DNA from: Oxalobacteraceae bacterium
Lineage (GTDB): Bacteria > Pseudomonadota > Gammaproteobacteria > Burkholderiales > Burkholderiaceae_D
Length of the DNA: 64,000 nucleotides
Direction of reading: 5' to 3'
Assembly: GCA_027490725.1 (NCBI GenBank)
Contig: JAIXXN010000050.1
Span: 22,767-86,766, forward strand
The notes beneath the pieces are model-generated. The model worked only from the letters and a program-made list of their open reading frames with translations. It made no database searches and was not told where the DNA came from. Position numbers and translations under genes: made by a program. Position 1 is the first letter of the stretch; each line of letters starts with the position of its first letter. Below are positions 54,580 to 62,666 of this stretch, in pieces.

Positions 54580-54774
54580 TTACTGCCGCTCGAGCGGGCA
54601 GCTATTGAAGCCGAGTATCGTGTACAGCGGACAGTAGCCAATCGCGCCCGTCAGCAAAGGCACCACGCCCACATAGCCCCACACGCCGATGTTTCCCGTC
54701 GCTGCCAGGCCGATCAGCGCCAGCCCCGCAACGACCCGTAAAGCGCGATCCAGCGTACCTTCATTCTTCTTCAT
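54580..54774 (-). CDS. DUF2892 (YgaP-type) inner-membrane protein
   Basis: A 64-residue protein with two hydrophobic segments (about 12-28 and 32-50) and the pattern RALRVVAGLALIGLA ... GYCPLYTILGFNSC, which is the DUF2892 signature. In YgaP this part is the membrane anchor of a rhodanese; here it stands alone. The gene is isolated and reads toward the HTH-receiver gene. Confidence 0.85.
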   Translation of the reverse strand: MKKNEGTLDRALRVVAGLALIGLAATGNIGVWGYVGVVPLLTGAIGYCPLYTILGFNSCPLERQ

Positions 54775-55012
54775 GTCCGAACTCCTGTAGTGAGTGCCGG
54801 GCTACCCCATGTAGCCGGCGATACAACCATCAAGCGCCCATCAAACCTGCTGACAAGCCGGTACTACCTGCTTCGATACTGTTGTTCGTCTTAGACAACA
54901 GTGCGAGCTTTTTTTCCTAAAGCGCCCCCTAAACATCCTAGACTGTCCATTGCAGCATCGCAGTATCGTTACAAGAGACAATCTTCGGCAGCAGGACGTA
55001 GAGAGGTCTGGC

Positions 55013-55240
55013 ATGGAAGGCATCACCGTGGTCTATCTTCAGGGCGATCAGCGCGGCATCGCCCCTGAACAAAGCGCGCTGCTGAAAGACTACGCCTGCA
55101 GTGATGATGCACTGAATGCCCCTATGCCGGAAGGCTACACTGTCGCCTTTTTCCAGGATGGCAAAGACCGCTACCTGTTCAATCGCACGCATGGCTGGAA
55201 GAGAATCGCCCGCAGCGACAAAAACGCCGGCCAGTCCTGA
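55013..55240 (+). CDS. Small protein of unknown function (75 residues)
   Basis: Starting at the ATG at 55013, which has a good ribosome site (GAGAGG about 7 bp upstream), the product is 75 residues, MEGITVVYLQGDQRG. No membrane helix or known motif is seen. A longer in-frame start at 54950 has no ribosome site. Convergent with the CMD gene, with a 24-bp gap. Confidence 0.55.
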   Translation: MEGITVVYLQGDQRGIAPEQSALLKDYACSDDALNAPMPEGYTVAFFQDGKDRYLFNRTHGWKRIARSDKNAGQS

Positions 55241-55264
55241 ACCATCCAGCCATCCTGCGCTAGA

Positions 55265-55612
55265 TCAAGCGGTAAATTCTTCGTAAGCCTTGAGCGCGTG
55301 GGTGGCATACATCATGGACGGTCCGCCGCCCATATACACCGCCGTCCCGATCACCTCCTCCAGTTCGGCCCGGCTGGTGCCCAGCTTGACCAGTGCCTGC
55401 ACGTGGAAACCGATACAGTCGTCGCAACGGCAGGCGATGGCGATTCCCAGCGCCACCAGCTCACGCGTCTTTTTGTCCAGTGCACCTTCCTTGGTACCCG
55501 CCGCCGCCAGCTGGCTGAAGGCCGTCATCAGATCCGGCTGCGACTGGCGCAAATCACGCATCTTGCCCGATACTTGTTTGGTCAATTCCTTGTATTCCGG
55601 TATGCCGCTCAT
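55265..55612 (-). CDS. Carboxymuconolactone decarboxylase/AhpD-like protein
   Basis: A 115-residue protein with the CMD fold and an AhpD-like thiol site: ELVALGIAIACRCDDCIGFHV, giving CxxC plus the downstream His. Such stand-alone proteins are usually reductants of peroxide or unknown thiol enzymes. The upstream gap has several TATA-like AT-rich words (around 55625-55665), consistent with a promoter. Reaction not known. Confidence 0.88.
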   Translation of the reverse strand: MSGIPEYKELTKQVSGKMRDLRQSQPDLMTAFSQLAAAGTKEGALDKKTRELVALGIAIACRCDDCIGFHVQALVKLGTSRAELEEVIGTAVYMGGGPSMMYATHALKAYEEFTA

Positions 55613-55853
55613 CGTTCTGCTCCATTCAATATACTGATAGATATTATATCGCAGAATATATTGTAAGACGCAAGCATTGTTTAACGCGCCAGCAAATCAA
55701 GGCAGCCCTGCGCACCCCAATACCATCATAAAGTTCAGGACATTCTTTGGATGTGGGGGAGCCCACATAGCATTCCGATGCTGGTGCCTTACGACAATGA
55801 AATCCCCCTATAATGAGCGCCCTGTTCACCGCACTCACCACTAGAAATTAACT

Positions 55854-56102
55854 ATGCAGATCATCCCATTAGCCCACTGGATGCGCGGCCTGTTTATCAG
55901 CGCCGCGATCAGCGTCGTCATCGTCAAACAATTGTGGGTGTATACCGACCTGGTATCGTTCCTGCTGGGCACACTGCTGTGCGTAGGCTATGCGATTCCC
56001 GCCTGGAGTGGCCAGATCAACGGCACGCCGTGGATTAACAAACTACTCATCCTGAGCACGCTCTACTGGATCGGCGGTTTGCTGTACATCCTGTTCGTCT
56101 GA
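55854..56102 (+). CDS. Small membrane protein of unknown function
   Basis: An 82-residue protein with about three hydrophobic helices (about 8-25, 32-50 and 63-81) and few charged residues. I do not recognise the family. It is convergent with the EAL gene, 7 bp apart. The start has no strong ribosome site, so confidence is moderate. Confidence 0.6.
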   Translation: MQIIPLAHWMRGLFISAAISVVIVKQLWVYTDLVSFLLGTLLCVGYAIPAWSGQINGTPWINKLLILSTLYWIGGLLYILFV

Positions 56103-56109
56103 CGCGGTT

Positions 56110-56889
56110 TCACCACGACTCGGGATTGATCCTGCCAATCGCCATCACGGCCGGTTTGCAGAACAGGTAGCCCTGCATCAGATCTATCCCCATCGCCCGC
56201 AGACAGTCACGCTCGGCGAAGGTTTCGACGCCTTCCGCCAGCACTCTGACCTTGAGCTCGGCGCAGATCGCCACGATGCCTCTGACGATGGCACGCTTTG
56301 CAGCGCTGGCCTCGATGCCCCGCACCAGCTCCATATCGATTTTGATGATGTCCGGCTGATACTCGGAGAGCAAAGTGAGTCCCGCATAACCGGCGCCAAA
56401 ATCGTCAATGGCCGTCTGGAAGCCGAACTTGCGATACTCGTGAAAGATGTTCACCAGATGCGGCCGGTCTTTCACCTCTTCGCCTTCGGTCACCTCGAAA
56501 ATAATCCGCTGTATCGGGAAATTGTACTGGCGCGCAGCGGCAAAGGTCGCCTGTATGCAGGCCTCGGGACGATACACCGCGTTGGGCAGGAAATTAATCG
56601 ATAAAAATTCCTGGATACCCAGTTCGGCGGCGCCTTTGATGGCGCCAACCCGGCAGGCCTGATCGAAGACGTAGCGATTCTCGTCATTCACCTGCGACAG
56701 GACGGAGAAAGCTGATTCACCGTTGGGGCCGCGCACCAGTGCTTCGTGACCGAAGATCGTGCGCGTGGATAAGTCAACCAGCGGTTGATAGGCAAACGTA
56801 AATTCAAAGCTTAGCGGCTCGGCCTGCCGACATTGAACGCAAGCTGCCGCCCGATCGCTCTGAACTCGTACATCAGGAATAGACACCAT
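56110..56889 (-). CDS. EAL-domain c-di-GMP phosphodiesterase
   Basis: A 259-residue single-domain EAL protein. The catalytic set is complete: HEALVR near 48, SINFLP, FEVTEGE, the DDFGAGYAGL loop near 165, IIKIDMEL, LAEGVET and MQGYLF. It should cleave c-di-GMP to pGpG. The N-terminal 28 residues hold two Cys (CVQC) and no sensor domain. It is soluble and expressed alone. Confidence 0.92.
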   Translation of the reverse strand: MVSIPDVRVQSDRAAACVQCRQAEPLSFEFTFAYQPLVDLSTRTIFGHEALVRGPNGESAFSVLSQVNDENRYVFDQACRVGAIKGAAELGIQEFLSINFLPNAVYRPEACIQATFAAARQYNFPIQRIIFEVTEGEEVKDRPHLVNIFHEYRKFGFQTAIDDFGAGYAGLTLLSEYQPDIIKIDMELVRGIEASAAKRAIVRGIVAICAELKVRVLAEGVETFAERDCLRAMGIDLMQGYLFCKPAVMAIGRINPESW

Positions 56890-57246
56890 TTTGTTCTAGC
56901 CTGTAGCGAAAGATGAAGCATTAGTCGGAATAGTTATACCACGTTGCCTAGGCTAGTGTGTCACTCCACTGCCCTGAGAGCTAAAATAGGCACGCCCGGG
57001 GAGCGCAGCGAGTTCCCATCGCCATCTTTCATGCCGAACAGGGTGTGCCTAATCGGTCATTCGTGGCCACGGCAAGCATCCCCTGTTTCTATCCTTCAGC
57101 AGTGCTGTTCACGCCAGCAAAGGTGGCGACAAACACCATTGCCTTTAATTGTTATTATTTCTTTATCATGCTATTGTTGATCGGCGGTGTTTTCGAAACG
57201 ATAATTAACTTAGCATCCTTTTAACATATTATTGATTGGGGATAAC
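56890..57246. other. 357-bp gap between EAL and PEP-CTERM genes
   Basis: No gene is visible. It holds an inverted repeat, TAGGCACGCCC at 56987-56997 and GGGTGTGCCTA at 57041-57051 (one G-T pair), with a 43-nt loop. The right part is AT-rich and ends in a ribosome site (GGGGAT) for the PEP-CTERM gene. Confidence 0.45.
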
Positions 57247-57834
57247 ATGACGTTGAAATCTGCATTGAAAACAAGTGTGCTGGTCGGTTTGCTGGGTCTG
57301 GCGCTGCAAGCGCAGGCTGCTACGATCCTCATGAATTTTGACGGCGTCACGTCTAACTACCAGGTCGCCGAGTTCTACAACGGCGGCACCGACGGCGCAG
57401 GCTTATCCGGTGTGAACTACGGCGTTAGTTATCACAATTTCATAGCTACCGATGGTGCATACGGTCAGACCTCCTTGCCCAATCTGGCTTATAACGGCGC
57501 AGCGTTGTCGGTAGCAGACGTAGCGGCGGGCTTCACCAGTCTGTCGTTTACCTCTGGCGCCTTCTCGCCGTCGTATATGGACGTATATTCTGGTCTGGGC
57601 GGCAGCGGCACCCTGCTTGGCTCGGTACAACTGGGCAATGATCCGAATGCGTTTGCCTCGACTTCGGTGACGTTTAGCGGCGTCGCACTATCCTTCGTGC
57701 TGCGCGGCGGGGCCGGTCAAGCAGGCATCGACGATGTGCAGATCACCACCGTACCCGAGCCTGAAACCTATGCCATGATGCTGGCAGGACTGGCGCTGGT
57801 AGGCGTAGCCAAGCGCCGCAAACTGCGCGCTTAA
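57247..57834 (+). CDS. PEP-CTERM domain secreted protein
   Basis: From the ATG at 57247 (TTG codons upstream rejected) the product is 195 residues: signal peptide to about AQAA (residue 25), a beta-rich middle with many Gly, Ser, Asn and Thr, and the sorting tail VPEPETYAMMLAGLALVGVAKRRK. PEP-CTERM proteins are cut by exosortase (EpsH-type) and are commonly linked to extracellular polysaccharide. No exosortase gene is in the window. It is transcribed alone and ends at a terminator. Confidence 0.9.
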   Translation: MTLKSALKTSVLVGLLGLALQAQAATILMNFDGVTSNYQVAEFYNGGTDGAGLSGVNYGVSYHNFIATDGAYGQTSLPNLAYNGAALSVADVAAGFTSLSFTSGAFSPSYMDVYSGLGGSGTLLGSVQLGNDPNAFASTSVTFSGVALSFVLRGGAGQAGIDDVQITTVPEPETYAMMLAGLALVGVAKRRKLRA

Positions 57835-57937
57835 AGTTCAGCTTCCGCGCGCCAGCAAAACCGCCTGCGGGCGAATGCCGTTCAGTTAAGAACTTTTCTT
57901 TAGTACCCTAACGACATATTGCCTTAGTCTGCCATTG

Positions 57938-57967
57938 ACGGCCCGGTCGAATTTCCGACCGGGCCGT
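57938..57967 (+). terminator. Terminator after the PEP-CTERM gene
   Basis: ACGGCCCGGTCG and CGACCGGGCCGT form a perfect 12-bp stem with a 6-nt loop, followed by TCTTCATT. The stem is very stable; the T run is short. It lies about 100 bp past the PEP-CTERM stop. Confidence 0.8.
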
Positions 57968-58088
57968 TCTTCATTGAGCACGCAACCCGCGCTTTCCCGC
58001 AAATGCTTCGTGGCCGGCAACTTGTCCTCAGAACGGTTGACGCCGGCTCAGTGCAAATGAGACTTTTTGCGACGCTCAAACATAACAA

Positions 58089-58122
58089 AAAACCCGCTCT
58101 GCCTAAAAGACATGCGGGTTTT
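58089..58122 (-). terminator. Terminator behind the tRNA 3'-end remnant
   Basis: AAAACCCGC and GCGGGTTTT pair with a 16-nt loop; on the minus strand the stem runs into a T run (GCGGGTTTTTTG). No protein gene ends here on that strand. The tRNA 3'-end remnant at 58165-58183 lies just upstream on the same strand, so this was probably the native terminator of that tRNA. Confidence 0.75.
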
Positions 58123-58164
58123 GAGGATCTGTGAAACGGTTTGATGCATTCTGCTATTTGTAAG

Positions 58165-58183
58165 TGGTGCCCGAGCCGGAATC
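58165..58183 (-). other. tRNA 3'-end remnant, likely left attachment site (att) of the island
   Basis: Read on the minus strand this is GATTCCGGCTCGGGCACCA, that is a T-arm half, a 7-base acceptor strand and CCA. The matching 5' part of a tRNA is absent; the sequence to the right turns AT-rich at once. This is what a tyrosine integrase leaves when it inserts at a tRNA 3' end: a bare core here and the intact tRNA at the other end of the island, which must be right of the window. Confidence 0.72.
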
Positions 58184-58477
58184 ACATCCTCCTATGAAAT
58201 TATTCATCAATATAAAAAAGTACCATCAAAAGTACCAACAAATATTTTTTCGTCGGCCATTTTGCAAGTGCACCTACGCTCTTCAAGCTATGACAAGTGA
58301 ATGCCGCAAGTGTATCCGGTGCTGAAATTGAACACGGAAAAAACTGGCGGAATCTGAGTTTCCTAACGGCACTGTGCACGCTAGAATTGCGCTAATGAAA
58401 ATGCAAGAAAAGTCTTGGCTTAGTTTTAGCTAGGCAATTTTGTTTTGGCCCAACAGTCGCATACGAGAGACGTCCTC
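58184..58477. other. Left island flank without a gene
   Basis: About 294 bp of AT-rich DNA with no convincing reading frame. It holds the transition from host to island composition and the promoter region of the gene at 58478. I see no further repeats of the att core here. Confidence 0.5.
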
Positions 58478-59387
58478 ATGAGTGAGTTGAAAACGATTTT
58501 GGCAACGCCTAGTGTACTCACGCTTACGGGGGCTGCGGCAGCTGCCAACTGCTCAACTGCTGAATTGTTAAGCTTTGGAGCGGACGGGAGGATCGAAATT
58601 TATGTCGACTTGCCTAGTGATTTGATCGTGTTCGATGTAGATCACAATACCCTAAGATTAGCGGAAGACCCTCTTTCCGAATGGCAACGGGACACACTCA
58701 AGGGTTTACTTGTCGGGTACGGGCCGTTGGAAATGCGTGGTGTCAAAGGGCTTCTTCTGAGCAAACTTGATTGCAAGGCAATTGCCCAGCACGGAGATGG
58801 ACTGCACGGCCAAAGCATATTTTCCGAAGCATGGAAACTAGATCCTCTGCGTTCGTTCATCAGCGTGTGTCCATCACTCAACAAGAAGGCATCCATAGCT
58901 AGCTCCGGGAAACCATCTGTGTTCGGCCGGTTCTTTGCCACATATGCTAAAAGCCAGCTTCGTGAGGTACTCAATCCAGAAGGAACTGCAAAGCCAGAAC
59001 CTATAGCAGTATGCGCGGAGAAATTGAGGGTTTTCTCTACAGATCTGCAGCGATTCTTAAATTCGGATTTCGTGCAAGAGAAGGCGAAGCTGAACTCGGT
59101 ATCCGCCGCGACAACCATTAACACCAACAGCAAGGCGACAAGAAGTCGTACCGAACACGATGTCATACGGGAGGCGATACGTCGTGTCGAGCCTTTCACT
59201 GACGCCGGTAAAGTCTGGGCTGCGCTTGTGCAAATGGCGTCGTCAAATCCGCCGTATCCGGGAACGGTTAGTTATCACCCTCGCCGGGGGGGTAGAAGTT
59301 GTTGGCGGTTCTGGAAACATATACCTCACACGGAAGTCGCTCGGTGAGAGGGTGCGACGTATGAGAGCGCAGATAGTATCCACATAG
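58478..59387 (+). pseudogene. Island gene of unknown function, probable frameshift
   Basis: From the ATG at 58478 (MSELKTILATPSV) the frame runs about 260 codons as a soluble alpha/beta protein (LIVFDVDHNTLRLAEDPLSEWQR, LRSFISVCPSLNKKA). I do not recognise the family. The reading then turns implausible (YHPRRGGRSCWRFWKHIPH) and stops at 59347. Another frame downstream reads VEVVGGSGNIYLTRKSLGER and on to a stop at 59387, which looks like the true C-terminus. Dropping one G from the run of seven G at 59286-59292 joins them. So this is a pseudogene, a phase-variable gene or a sequencing error. Confidence 0.6.
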
Positions 59388-59411
59388 TGCTAGTTTGCAC
59401 AGCCTCATACT

Positions 59412-59450
59412 GCATTAGAGCGCATTAGAGCGCGTTAGAGCGCGATTAGC
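59412..59450 (+). repeat. 10-bp direct repeats before the AlpA-like gene
   Basis: GCATTAGAGC twice, then GCGTTAGAGC and a partial GCGATTAGC, head to tail with a period of exactly 10 bp, about one helical turn. They lie about 80 bp upstream of the AlpA-like gene. Same-face spacing suggests cooperative binding by a regulator or initiator protein. Confidence 0.85.
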
Positions 59451-59475
59451 CCACCCACTGGAGGAGAAGCTAGAG

Positions 59476-59522
59476 AATCCATTTTATGCCGTCACAAGCG
59501 ATGGTTAATCAAAAAATGGATT
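59476..59522 (+). promoter_or_regulatory. Hairpin with T run ending just before the AlpA-like start codon
   Basis: AATCCATTTT and AAAATGGATT form a perfect 10-bp stem with a 27-nt loop, followed by TTTT and then the ATG at 59527. It looks like a terminator or attenuator whose last bases are next to the start codon. No Shine-Dalgarno site fits between stem and ATG, so the stem could also hide or replace it. Confidence 0.65.
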
Positions 59523-59526
59523 TTTT

Positions 59527-59787
59527 ATGTCAGCCCCAGTTTCCTCCGTTTATTTTCTTCGTGTTACACAGTTGGCTGCGTTTCTTTCAATATCGAAATC
59601 ATCGATATGGTCGAAACTCAATCCTCAATCCCCCTATTTTGACACTTCTTTTCCTCGACCGATAAAGATTGGTTGCGCAACTTGCTTCGTAAAATCAGAG
59701 GTGGAAGCATACATTGCTGAGCGTATTCGTGAAAGCCGCAATGATACAGGCGCTTCGAAAAAATCTGTAAAAGTGAGCCGGAAATGA
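59527..59787 (+). CDS. AlpA-like excisionase/regulator
   Basis: An 86-residue AlpA/MerR-type DNA-binding protein: FLRVTQLAAFLSISKSSIWSKLN is the helix-turn-helix and FPRPIKIGCATCFVKSEVEAYIAERI the wing plus the following helix, the AlpA pattern. Such proteins regulate integration or excision of CP4-57-type islands. It overlaps the DUF3987 gene by 4 bp, so regulator and primase-like gene are coupled. Confidence 0.88.
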   Translation: MSAPVSSVYFLRVTQLAAFLSISKSSIWSKLNPQSPYFDTSFPRPIKIGCATCFVKSEVEAYIAERIRESRNDTGASKKSVKVSRK

Positions 59788-61244
59788 ACTTGCCAGTAAT
59801 TGAAAATTATCCAGCCGAAGCTTTTCCGACAAGCCTACGAGAATTGATATTCGAGTTGCAGAAAAATACACATGCTCCTCTTGGACTAATCGGACCTTCG
59901 GTTCTGGGAATGGCTTCGCTAGCCTGCCAAAATTCGATTGATGTGCATAGGCCAGATTGCGCTCCGTCGTCTTGCTCGCTTTACCTGCTAACCATCGCAA
60001 ACTCAGGTGAAGGTAAGTCAACCATTTCAGATATTTTATCTAAGCCAGTGCGCGAATTTGAAGAAGAGAAAATAAAAGAAAATGAAAGCCGACTAGTAAA
60101 ATATGATGCTGAGAAAACAGCTTGGGACATCTCTCATAAAGTAGTCGCGCGAGAAATCGAAAAACTTTCAAAAGCAGGAGAGTCATTGGAAGAGGCAAAA
60201 TTACGCTTGGAAAAATTACTTATCGAAAAACCGAGACGCCCAGTGGCTGCGCGTCTCATATACGACAATGTAACGCCTGAGGCGATGGTAAGCGGGTTAT
60301 GCAATGAATGGCAATCTGCTGCCGTAATCGCTGATGAGGCTAGTAATTTCTTCAATGGTCGTGCCAGCAGTGACCTTGCGAGTTGGAGTAAATTGTGGGA
60401 TGGGAACAATTTTACAGTTGATCGTAAAAGTTCTGGAAAAATGGCAATTCAGGCACCGAGATGCGGTTTACAGCTTTCTATACAAGACGCACCATTTCGT
60501 CGCTTCTTATCTCGCACTGGAGTGGAGCCACTAGAAAATGGTTTCATTCCGCGCTTTCTGGTTTCATCCCCACCAGCGACTCGTGGCACGCGGTTTCTTA
60601 ATGATAAACCCAAGGCATGGGTAGCAACTAATAGATACAGCAATCGAGTAAAGGAGGTTTTGCAGGCCAATGCTGCCGAAGTCGAGAAGGGAAATATGGT
60701 GCGGACTGTACTTGAATTCTCCCCTCAGGCTCAGGCGCGTTGGATTAGAGCATTCAATGCCATCGAAGTAGAAGCCGCACCGGGCAATACACTTTCTGGT
60801 GTTTCAGGATATGCGGCGAAGGCAGCGGACAATATTGCCCGCGTTGCCGCAGTTTTTCATTTCTTCGAAGGCGCTGCTGGTGAAATTTCAGTTGAAACAG
60901 TCGAGCGAGCAATTACTTTATGTCAATGGCACGCAGGAGAGTTTAAAAGACTTTTTGACCCTCTAAAGACAGTTTCCATTGAACATCAAGACGCTCAAAT
61001 TCTCGAAAGCTGGTTATTAGATAATATATTAAATCGAGGGGGTACTTGCGTGCCGAAGAATTTTATTCGGCAATTTGGACCAAATCAGATCCGAAATAAA
61101 ATTCGGCTGGACAATGCTCTAATGATGCTGGTGAACAGTGGCCGTGTTTCTATTCTAGTTGGTAAAAATAAGTTAAAAATAGTTTCATTGAATCCCGCAT
61201 ACTCACAGACCTTCATGCAGCCCCAAGTCAATCATCTCGTATAG
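59784..61244 (+). CDS. DUF3987 (YfjI-like) island protein, probable replication ATPase
   Basis: A 486-residue protein with a P-loop, NSGEGKSTISDIL at about residues 73-85, a helical coiled insert (about 90-165) and the conserved AAVIADEASNFFNG segment near 175 as a Walker-B-like strand. It matches DUF3987/YfjI proteins of prophage-like islands, which resemble the ATPase part of primase-helicases. It follows AlpA and precedes the Gp2-type gene, a common order in such satellites. Confidence 0.85.
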   Translation: MNLPVIENYPAEAFPTSLRELIFELQKNTHAPLGLIGPSVLGMASLACQNSIDVHRPDCAPSSCSLYLLTIANSGEGKSTISDILSKPVREFEEEKIKENESRLVKYDAEKTAWDISHKVVAREIEKLSKAGESLEEAKLRLEKLLIEKPRRPVAARLIYDNVTPEAMVSGLCNEWQSAAVIADEASNFFNGRASSDLASWSKLWDGNNFTVDRKSSGKMAIQAPRCGLQLSIQDAPFRRFLSRTGVEPLENGFIPRFLVSSPPATRGTRFLNDKPKAWVATNRYSNRVKEVLQANAAEVEKGNMVRTVLEFSPQAQARWIRAFNAIEVEAAPGNTLSGVSGYAAKAADNIARVAAVFHFFEGAAGEISVETVERAITLCQWHAGEFKRLFDPLKTVSIEHQDAQILESWLLDNILNRGGTCVPKNFIRQFGPNQIRNKIRLDNALMMLVNSGRVSILVGKNKLKIVSLNPAYSQTFMQPQVNHLV

Positions 61245-61275
61245 TACTCTGCATCACCTGCCATTCCTGCTACTT

Positions 61276-61309
61276 CTGCTATTCATAGCAAAAATAGCCA
61301 AGATAGCAG
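61276..61309 (+). repeat. Nested TAGCA-type inverted repeats
   Basis: TGCTATTCATAGCA (61277-61290) is a 6-bp palindrome with a 2-nt centre, and CTGCTAT at 61276-61282 pairs with ATAGCAG at 61303-61309. More TAGC words lie between. They sit in the 231-bp gap between the DUF3987 gene and the Gp2-type gene, where a replication origin or its terminator would fit. Confidence 0.45.
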
Positions 61310-61475
61310 CGTTATACGTTGCGTGTTGTGAAGTGTATTTCTTACCGGAGTGGAATTTCATTGCTAAACAAGAAATTCCACAATGAATCTCCGGAGGTAT
61401 TGGTTGATTTTTTTATCTTGCTTCTTCGGTATTGGTATTACGCTTTTTAACAATCGATAAAACTAGTGAGGATGT

Positions 61476-62141
61476 ATGAAATACCATCCAGTTAATAGAA
61501 ACCTCACCCTCTATTACGGAGAGCAATATCTAGGGATGCCTATCCAGTTCACTAAAGGGCCATTTGTAGCTGAGTATTTGCAGCGACTCCATCAAACGCT
61601 TCTAAGTGCGCTTGATGAGTACCGGGAGGTGTTTGCATTCCGTTTCGACCTGCGAATGCCTAAGGGATCTCTCCCAACGGTTAGATACGAGAATCAGTTG
61701 ATTGATCGTTTCATCGAGTCTTTCAAGGCCAAGATAAAACATAATCGAGAAATGGCACGGCGGGTCAATAAGAATTCTCATGATACCAAGGTACATTATG
61801 TTTGGACTAGGGAAGTCGGCAGTCGTGGTCGACCCCATTACCATCTTGCAATATTGCTCAATCACGATGCGTACTGTGCTATCGGGCATTACTCTCTTGG
61901 TCGTGAAAATATTTTCAACAGATTAAATGAGGCCTGGGCTAGCGCCCTAGGAGTTGCAATTAGTGATATTGTCGGACTAGTCGAAATACCACGCGACCCC
62001 AGTTATCGAATCGGTCGGCATGATAAAGACTGCATCTCTGACTTTTTCTTCAGAACAAGCTATCTTTGCAAATCAGCCACTAAGTCTTTCGGAAATGGTG
62101 GACATGGATTTGGGACTAGCCGAGCACCAGCGGTGAACTAA
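61476..62141 (+). CDS. Inovirus Gp2-type (YagK/YfjJ-like) protein
   Basis: A 221-residue protein with VHYVWTREVGSRGRPHYHLAILLN near 105-128, which holds an HxH pair, and a C-terminal FFRTSYLCKSATKSFGNGGHGFGTSR, both family marks of inovirus-type Gp2/YfjJ proteins. These resemble rolling-circle (HUH) replication initiators. Together with the DUF3987 gene it suggests that the island can replicate when excised. The ribosome site (GTGAGGATGT) is adequate. Confidence 0.87.
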   Translation: MKYHPVNRNLTLYYGEQYLGMPIQFTKGPFVAEYLQRLHQTLLSALDEYREVFAFRFDLRMPKGSLPTVRYENQLIDRFIESFKAKIKHNREMARRVNKNSHDTKVHYVWTREVGSRGRPHYHLAILLNHDAYCAIGHYSLGRENIFNRLNEAWASALGVAISDIVGLVEIPRDPSYRIGRHDKDCISDFFFRTSYLCKSATKSFGNGGHGFGTSRAPAVN

Positions 62142-62201
62142 GTTATTTAGTTGCGTGCCACAGCTCAAAGTAAAGTAGCCTTTGAGCTGATGTGCCAGCA
62201 A

Positions 62202-62531
62202 TTATTTCAAGTGGCTAAATTCAAAATAGCAGTCTAGACATCGATAGTTGTGTAAGATGTTTTCATCGATTGCGCTTCCCAAGGTAGATCCAACGACCGT
62301 TCCGGCTGCCGCACCAGTTATAACTCCAAGCAATGCACCTGCGATACTACCAGCTGCAATTCCAAAGGGACCTGCAATTGCTCCGAGAGCCGCCCCTGCT
62401 TCTGCGCCACTTAATGCATATGCTGCACTAGTAGTGGTACCTAAAACGAGGCCAGCAGTGCTGCCGACTTTTCTGCCATAGTCTTTTCTATCAACCGCAT
62501 TGGATAAACATTTGGGACATTTCGGATGCAT
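62202..62531 (-). CDS. Split zinc ribbon with glycine-zipper insert
   Basis: From the ATG at 62531 (AAGGAAG 7 bp upstream) the product is 109 residues. It starts MHPKCPKC and ends YRCLDCYFEFSHLK, two CxxC halves of one zinc ribbon. Between them lie about 65 Gly/Ala-rich residues (GSTAGLVLGTTTSAAYALSG, GALLGVITGAAAGTVVGSTLG) forming a membrane hairpin of glycine-zipper type. The ribbon would close only when the hairpin spans or folds back. Function unknown; similar small proteins occur in such islands. Confidence 0.75.
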   Translation of the reverse strand: MHPKCPKCLSNAVDRKDYGRKVGSTAGLVLGTTTSAAYALSGAEAGAALGAIAGPFGIAAGSIAGALLGVITGAAAGTVVGSTLGSAIDENILHNYRCLDCYFEFSHLK

Positions 62532-62559
62532 TATATCTTCCTTTCTAGAGAAATTAAAA

Positions 62560-62592
62560 AAAGCCACATATCCAAGAAAGATATGTGGCTTT
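62560..62592 (-). terminator. Terminator of the gene at 62667-63203
   Basis: AAAGCCACATAT and ATATGTGGCTTT form a 12-bp stem with a 9-nt loop. On the minus strand it is followed by a T-rich run (TTTTTTAATTT). It lies between the two minus-strand island genes, so the zinc-ribbon gene needs its own promoter or read-through. Confidence 0.85.
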
Positions 62593-62666
62593 GACTAACT
62601 TGATGTACTTAGTTGAACTAGTACATCTTAAGTATATGTGACTGATTTCTTCTAGAAGGTTCTATA

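Noticed and set aside
58165..58240. A complete tRNA gene on the minus strand
   Set aside because: Only the T-arm half, acceptor strand and CCA are present; no D-arm, anticodon arm or 5' acceptor strand follows.
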